Positions 5,623 through 8,317 of a stretch of DNA of 8,317 bases are shown one piece after another (position 1 is the first letter of the stretch; each line of letters starts with the position of its first letter). The notes beneath the pieces are model-generated. The model saw only the letters and a program-made list of their open reading frames with translations, did not search any database and was not told the DNA's origin. The position numbers were made by a program, and so were the translations under genes. Source of the DNA: Microcaldota archaeon (GTDB lineage Archaea; Micrarchaeota; Micrarchaeia; Norongarragalinales; CAINOH01); contig DAHXMR010000009.1 of assembly GCA_027371655.1 (NCBI GenBank), forward strand, positions 1 through 8,317, in the 5' to 3' direction.

Positions 5623-6339
5623 TTACCTTTTGCTTTGAAGCGCGGCGCCCGCGGTTTTGGCAAGAGTTTCAGCGCTTTGCACGCCTTCGAGGCGGCTGTT
5701 GCAGTTGAAGAACATAGTGGGCGTTTTTGCCAACCCGATTTTTTGCGCAAGCGCCGAGTCCTGCACGAATTGGAGGTTCCCGTACTTTGCCGAGCAAAGC
5801 GCGTCATCGCCCGCGTGCACCTGCACGCAGTGACGGATTATCCGGACGTTTCCCGCCTTTGCCGCGAATTCTTCAAGGATGGGCGTCTGGTTCGCGCTGA
5901 ACCTGCACGATTCGCTGTAAAAATAGTCGATGCGAACCGTGCCGTTTGCCAAAGCCGTGCATTCCGGCAACTGGTTTGCGCTTGCGGCCCCCGCCAACGC
6001 GCTGAACGGGCATCCCTCCGGGTGCACGGGGTCGCACGAGCCGAAAACATACAAATTGTACGCGCCCACGGCAACAAAATACGTGCTTGCCAACATGAGT
6101 ACTGTGAGCGTCCACGAAAGCGCCTCGAAATGCGCGTTCACAAAACGCCCCAAGGCGGGGTGCGCGCCAAGGCTCTTTGCAACGATTTTCGCCTTCAGCC
6201 GCGTATCAAGCCCGCTCTTGCACGGACGCAGCGTAATGCGGCGGAAAACGCAGTCAAACGCCTCGGCCGCCAACTTGCGGTAATACGCGCTAAAAATCCC
6301 CAAAACCGCAAAAACAACCAGCGCGACAATACAAATCAT
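5623..6339 (-). CDS. Membrane-anchored thioredoxin-fold protein with CxxS active site
   Basis: Membrane protein with a C-terminal thioredoxin/DsbA-like domain. Numbered from the TTG at 6348 (241 aa): TM1 is about 4-21, a basic loop 22-76 contains C33 and C43, TM2 is about 78-101, and the thioredoxin-like domain runs from about 103 to the end. The basic loop should be cytoplasmic, putting the C-terminal domain outside. Strand plus active site read VRIDYFYSESCRFS (138-151), and the cis-proline motif is KTPTMFF (208-214). The active site is C148-R-F-S151 rather than CxxC. Other external cysteines are C105, C113, C130, C174, C185 and C216. I recall loops like CVFRRITLRPC in other archaeal membrane proteins, but cannot verify this here. 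The start is either the TTG at 6348 or, preferred, the ATG at 6339, which follows GGTTGG. It lies 29-38 bases after the cysteine desulfurase stop, so it is probably cotranscribed. It could be an isomerase, a monothiol reductase or a sulfur carrier. Confidence 0.85.
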   Translation of the reverse strand: MICIVALVVFAVLGIFSAYYRKLAAEAFDCVFRRITLRPCKSGLDTRLKAKIVAKSLGAHPALGRFVNAHFEALSWTLTVLMLASTYFVAVGAYNLYVFGSCDPVHPEGCPFSALAGAASANQLPECTALANGTVRIDYFYSESCRFSANQTPILEEFAAKAGNVRIIRHCVQVHAGDDALCSAKYGNLQFVQDSALAQKIGLAKTPTMFFNCNSRLEGVQSAETLAKTAGAALQSKR

Positions 6340-6367
6340 TTTTTCCAACCAACAAACGTGTTATGCC

Positions 6368-6374
6368 AAAAAAA
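6368..6374 (-). terminator. Oligo-T tract after the cysteine desulfurase gene
   Basis: A T7 run on the minus strand starts three bases after the sufS stop codon. Archaeal RNA polymerase often terminates at such tracts. Because the next gene starts only about 25 bases further on without a visible promoter, partial read-through is likely if it is used. Confidence 0.3.
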
Positions 6375-6377
6375 CCC

Positions 6378-7577
6378 TCAGAGCTTTGAAATCATTTCAA
6401 GGGCTTCGAAGAACTTCCCAATCTCCTTTTCCGTGTTGTAAACGTGCAGCGACGCGCGCGCCGTGCCCTTGACGCCCAAAAGCTTGTGCAACGGCGCCGC
6501 GCAGTGCATTCCGCTTCTTATGCAGACCTTCTGCAATTCGTCGCACATCACGGCCGCCTGGTGCGCGTCCATGCCCTGCACCACGAACGGGAAAACCGCC
6601 CCTTTCAAGGCCGGGTCGCGGGGGCCGAACAATTTCACCTTGCCCCTGCTTGACTGTTCAAGCTCTTCGAATCTTTTAAGCATTATTTTTGACATTTCGA
6701 TTTCGTGGTTTCTTACGTTTTCCAGACCAAGCGCCGAAAGGTAGTCCAACGCCCTGCCGAGGCCTATGAAGCCCGCGATGTTGGGCGTGCCGGCCTCGAA
6801 GCGCTCCGCCCCCTCCTCGGGAACGAAGGAATGGAAATCCGCGTCCTTCGCGTTGCCACCGCCAAGCAGTGCCGCCTCAAGCGGCGCGCTGTTGCGCACG
6901 AACAGCGCCCCCGACCCCGTGGGGCCAAGCGCCTTGTGCCCCGAAAAAGCGAAATAATCCGCCCTGATTTTTGAAAGGTCCACCGGCCTGTGGCCCGCCA
7001 CCTGCGCGCCGTCAACAAGCGCAAGGCACCCGGCGTCCTTTGCGGCCTTGCAGATTTTCTCCACGTTAGGCGTCGTGCCAAGCACGTTGCTTGCCGCAGT
7101 AATCGCCACAAGTTTTGTCTTGGGAGTTATTTTTTCAACGAAAGCGCTTTCATCGAACGCGCCATCAAGGCTCGCGCGGAACACCTCTATTTTTGCCCCG
7201 ATTTTTTTTTCCACGCGCTGCCACGGCAGGAGGTTGGAGTGGTGCTCAAGCGAGCTTATGAGAATCTCGTCGCCTTTCTTCCAATCAAGGCCCAGCGCGA
7301 CGAGGTTGATTCCGAACGTGGTGTTGTTGCAGTTTACGAACATGCCGTCCCTGGCGTTGAAAAATTTGGACAGCTTGCGCCGCACGCCTTCGTACTCCTC
7401 GCTCGCCCTGCGCGTCAGCCGGTGCGCGCCGCGGTGGATGTTCGCGCGGTACTCGCGGTAAAACTCCCTTTCCTTTTCAATGACGGGCTCGGGGGTAAGC
7501 GACGACGCGGCATTGTCAAAGTAGACAACCCCGGTTTCCAATATCGGAAAATCCCCGCGAATCTTCTCAACGTCCAA
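6378..7577 (-). CDS. sufS: Cysteine desulfurase, SufS-like (class V aminotransferase)
   Basis: PLP enzyme that takes sulfur from L-cysteine as a persulfide for iron-sulfur cluster assembly and tRNA thiolation, releasing alanine. The 399-residue length is typical of SufS. Visible sites are the N-terminal IRGDFPIL (6-13) and DNAASS (21-26), the cofactor-stacking EHHSN (111-115), N164, D189 and Q192 in the PLP pocket, the Schiff-base lysine K215 in FSGHKALGPTG, the catalytic C359 in RSGMHCAAPL, and the closing RASLHVYNT (374-382). The usual His-His-Cys before the catalytic Cys reads Met-His-Cys here. The TTG start is forced: an in-frame TGA lies five codons upstream, and any later start would lose the conserved N-terminus. 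GAGGAG lies nine bases before the TTG. It sits 67 bases after the prefoldin gene and just before the thioredoxin-fold gene. No SufBCD or scaffold protein is in the window. Confidence 0.95.
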   Translation of the reverse strand: MDVEKIRGDFPILETGVVYFDNAASSLTPEPVIEKEREFYREYRANIHRGAHRLTRRASEEYEGVRRKLSKFFNARDGMFVNCNNTTFGINLVALGLDWKKGDEILISSLEHHSNLLPWQRVEKKIGAKIEVFRASLDGAFDESAFVEKITPKTKLVAITAASNVLGTTPNVEKICKAAKDAGCLALVDGAQVAGHRPVDLSKIRADYFAFSGHKALGPTGSGALFVRNSAPLEAALLGGGNAKDADFHSFVPEEGAERFEAGTPNIAGFIGLGRALDYLSALGLENVRNHEIEMSKIMLKRFEELEQSSRGKVKLFGPRDPALKGAVFPFVVQGMDAHQAAVMCDELQKVCIRSGMHCAAPLHKLLGVKGTARASLHVYNTEKEIGKFFEALEMISKL

Positions 7578-7600
7578 AAAAGCAGCTCCTCAGTTTCCCG

Positions 7601-7617
7601 GGCGCGCAAAGCGCGCC
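7601..7617. repeat. Perfect 7-bp GC hairpin between pfdB and sufS
   Basis: GGCGCGC (7601-7607) and GCGCGCC (7611-7617) are exact reverse complements separated by AAA. On the transcribed minus strand the stem has a UUU loop and ends 14 bases before the GAGGAG of sufS. It has no following U tract, so it is not a bacterial-type terminator. It may be an RNA processing or stability element, or a chance palindrome in GC-rich DNA. Confidence 0.5.
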
Positions 7618-7644
7618 GCTTTTGGGTGTTGCAGCGTACTTGCA

Positions 7645-7995
7645 CTATTTTGCGCCGGCGCCCTTTTCAAGGCCCTCGAACTTCTTGCGCAGGGAGAGCA
7701 CGCGTTCCTTTATCTTGTCCTCCTGCTTTTGCAGCACGCTTTGGCGCAGTTCGAGCGACTCCTTTTCTTCGGCAAGCTCCTTTTCGAGCGTCGCATTGTC
7801 CTTTGGGACTATGACGCTTCCCGCGTAGCGGTAGCACTGGCCTTTTGCGCCCTTGAGCTCCTCGATGGCCTTCTCCACGTCGGCGATTTGCAGCATCGCC
7901 TGCTGCTTCTGCATGGCGTTGTACTGCGCCTGCTGCTGCAAATTCTGGAACTCGATTATGTCCTTTTTCATTTCCTCGCTTATTTCTTCGGCCAT
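7645..7995 (-). CDS. pfdB: Prefoldin beta subunit
   Basis: Small coiled-coil subunit of prefoldin, the archaeal/eukaryotic hexameric chaperone (two alpha, four beta) that catches unfolded proteins and hands them to the thermosome. From the ATG at 7995 it is 116 residues, matching the family. An N-terminal helix (EEISEEMKKDIIEFQNLQQQ) is followed by a central hairpin around residues 50-68, with GQCYRYAGSVIVPKD resembling the family's YKxVGxxLV segment. A C-terminal helix (about 72-112) has heptad-like Leu, Glu and Lys spacing. The frame extends upstream to a GTG at 8007, but that codon lies inside the ribosome-binding site AGGTGTG, which ends seven or eight bases before the ATG, so the ATG is preferred. 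The gene lies upstream of sufS with a 67-base gap holding a GC hairpin. The family assignment is firm and is the best single sign that this is archaeal DNA. Confidence 0.95.
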   Translation of the reverse strand: MAEEISEEMKKDIIEFQNLQQQAQYNAMQKQQAMLQIADVEKAIEELKGAKGQCYRYAGSVIVPKDNATLEKELAEEKESLELRQSVLQKQEDKIKERVLSLRKKFEGLEKGAGAK

Positions 7996-8126
7996 TTCAA
8001 AACACACCTTTTTTCAAGCAAAAACATGCATGGGAAGTATTCCTTGTGGAACCCCCGCTTTTTCTCCCTTTGGTTGTTCCTGCGCCGGTCGTTGAAAAAG
8101 TCATTCGCCCAACCTGCAGTAATCAT
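7980..8126 (-). CDS. Doubtful 48-codon frame before pfdB
   Basis: A minus-strand frame opens with an ATG at 8126 and ends at a TAA at 7980-7982, overlapping the first bases of pfdB in another frame. The product would be very basic and aromatic (segments such as DFFNDRRRNNQREKKRGF), with two cysteines. There is no clear ribosome-binding site upstream. It fills most of the 163-base gap between the partial gene at the right edge and pfdB. I do not recognise it, and it is more likely chance than real. Confidence 0.18.
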   Translation of the reverse strand: MITAGWANDFFNDRRRNNQREKKRGFHKEYFPCMFLLEKRCVLKWPKK

Positions 8127-8135
8127 TCGAAACTT

Positions 8136-8152
8136 TTGCCCTTTTTGGGCAA
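8136..8152. repeat. 6-bp hairpin just downstream of the right-edge gene
   Basis: TTGCCC (8136-8141) and GGGCAA (8147-8152) pair around a five-base loop. On the minus strand the structure begins six bases after the TAA of the partial gene, with a poly-A loop and no strong U tract following. A 3'-end or processing hairpin is possible; evidence is limited to the symmetry and position. Confidence 0.35.
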
Positions 8153-8158
8153 GCGGCC

Positions 8159-8317
8159 TTATTTTGCCGAGTTCGTGGAATTCGCAGTCGCCGATGACGG
8201 CGCGGGAGCCGGCGTGAGGGGAATCTTTTTGCCGCTTGGAAGCTCCTCGTATACGCCTTGTTTGCCGTTCAGCGCGGTGCTGACGTTGCGGAACACGAGC
8301 CAGCCGTCTTTCTCAAT
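8159..8317 (-). CDS. C-terminal end of an unidentified protein (5' end outside window)
   Basis: The minus strand is open from the window edge for 52 codons to a TAA at 8159-8161. The visible part starts IEKDGWLVFRNVSTALNG, continues through a charged VYEELPSGKKIPLTP segment, and ends in a low-complexity tail of Ala, Pro, Ser, Thr and Asn. Codons are GC-rich at the third position, as in the neighbouring pfdB and sufS, which supports real coding. The tail looks like a flexible C-terminus or linker. I do not recognise the family. It precedes pfdB on the same strand, 163 bases away. Confidence 0.65.
   Translation of the reverse strand: MEKDGWLVFRNVSTALNGKQGVYEELPSGKKIPLTPAPAPSSATANSTNSAK

Noticed and set aside
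5635..6441. Long plus-strand frame (268 codons) opposite the thioredoxin-fold gene
   Set aside because: The product is Arg/His/Ala-rich without domains, while the minus strand has membrane segments, a thioredoxin active-site region and a cis-Pro motif. It is a mirror frame of GC-rich codons.
6990..7814. Long plus-strand frame (274 codons) opposite sufS and pfdB
   Set aside because: It spans two well-conserved minus-strand genes and the gap between them, so it is a GC-driven shadow.
7729..8217. Plus-strand 162-codon frame over pfdB and the right-edge gene
   Set aside because: It is antisense to prefoldin beta; its Leu/Phe-rich look comes from reading the Glu/Lys/Gln-rich coiled coil backwards.

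Overview
The window looks archaeal. It carries a prefoldin beta subunit and a tRNA-Pro with no encoded CCA. Several starts are TTG or GTG, the few visible ribosome-binding sites are short GGTG/GAGG elements, and one gene has a TATA-like box about 27 nt before its ATG, which suggests a leaderless transcript. The cysteine-rich membrane thioredoxin-like protein and the compact spacing would suit a DPANN-type archaeon (for example the Diapherotrites/Micrarchaeota side), but that placement is an impression from memory. Genes are densely packed and there is no gene-free stretch over 300 bases. I see no CRISPR array, insertion sequence, integrase or phage gene.

Layout. Positions 78-857 (+) encode a VIT1/CCC1-type iron/manganese transporter. 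It converges on a cupredoxin lipoprotein (909-1376, -), which lies just downstream of a tRNA-Pro(UGG) gene (1420-1493, -). Next, reading right to left on the minus strand, comes a probable three-gene transcription unit: a DHH-family phosphoesterase (5563 to 4556), a GT2 glycosyltransferase resembling dolichol-phosphate-sugar synthases (overlapping the DHH stop, to 3822), and a 731-residue multi-spanning membrane protein of probable GT-C type (3801 to 1606). Upstream of that, also on the minus strand, are a prefoldin beta subunit (7995 to 7645), a SufS-like cysteine desulfurase (7577 to 6378) and a membrane-anchored thioredoxin-fold protein (6339 to 5623). The right edge holds the last 52 codons of an unidentified minus-strand gene.

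How the genes may work together. The GT2/GT-C pair fits the usual logic in which a cytoplasmic enzyme loads a sugar onto a polyprenyl phosphate and a membrane enzyme uses it on the outer face; this is inferred from family and adjacency. Cysteine desulfurase beside a thioredoxin-fold protein, and a blue-copper protein beside an iron/manganese exporter, give the region a metal, sulfur and redox flavour, but no pathway is complete here.

Most of the window is ordinary core or near-core archaeal content. The points most worth a second look are a His-to-Gln change in the first metal motif of the DHH enzyme, a CxxS (second Cys lost) active site in the thioredoxin-fold protein, a 16-bp palindrome next to a TATA-like box between the GT-C gene and the tRNA, and a perfect 7-bp GC hairpin between pfdB and sufS. 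I did not find a convincing novel defence or mobile system.
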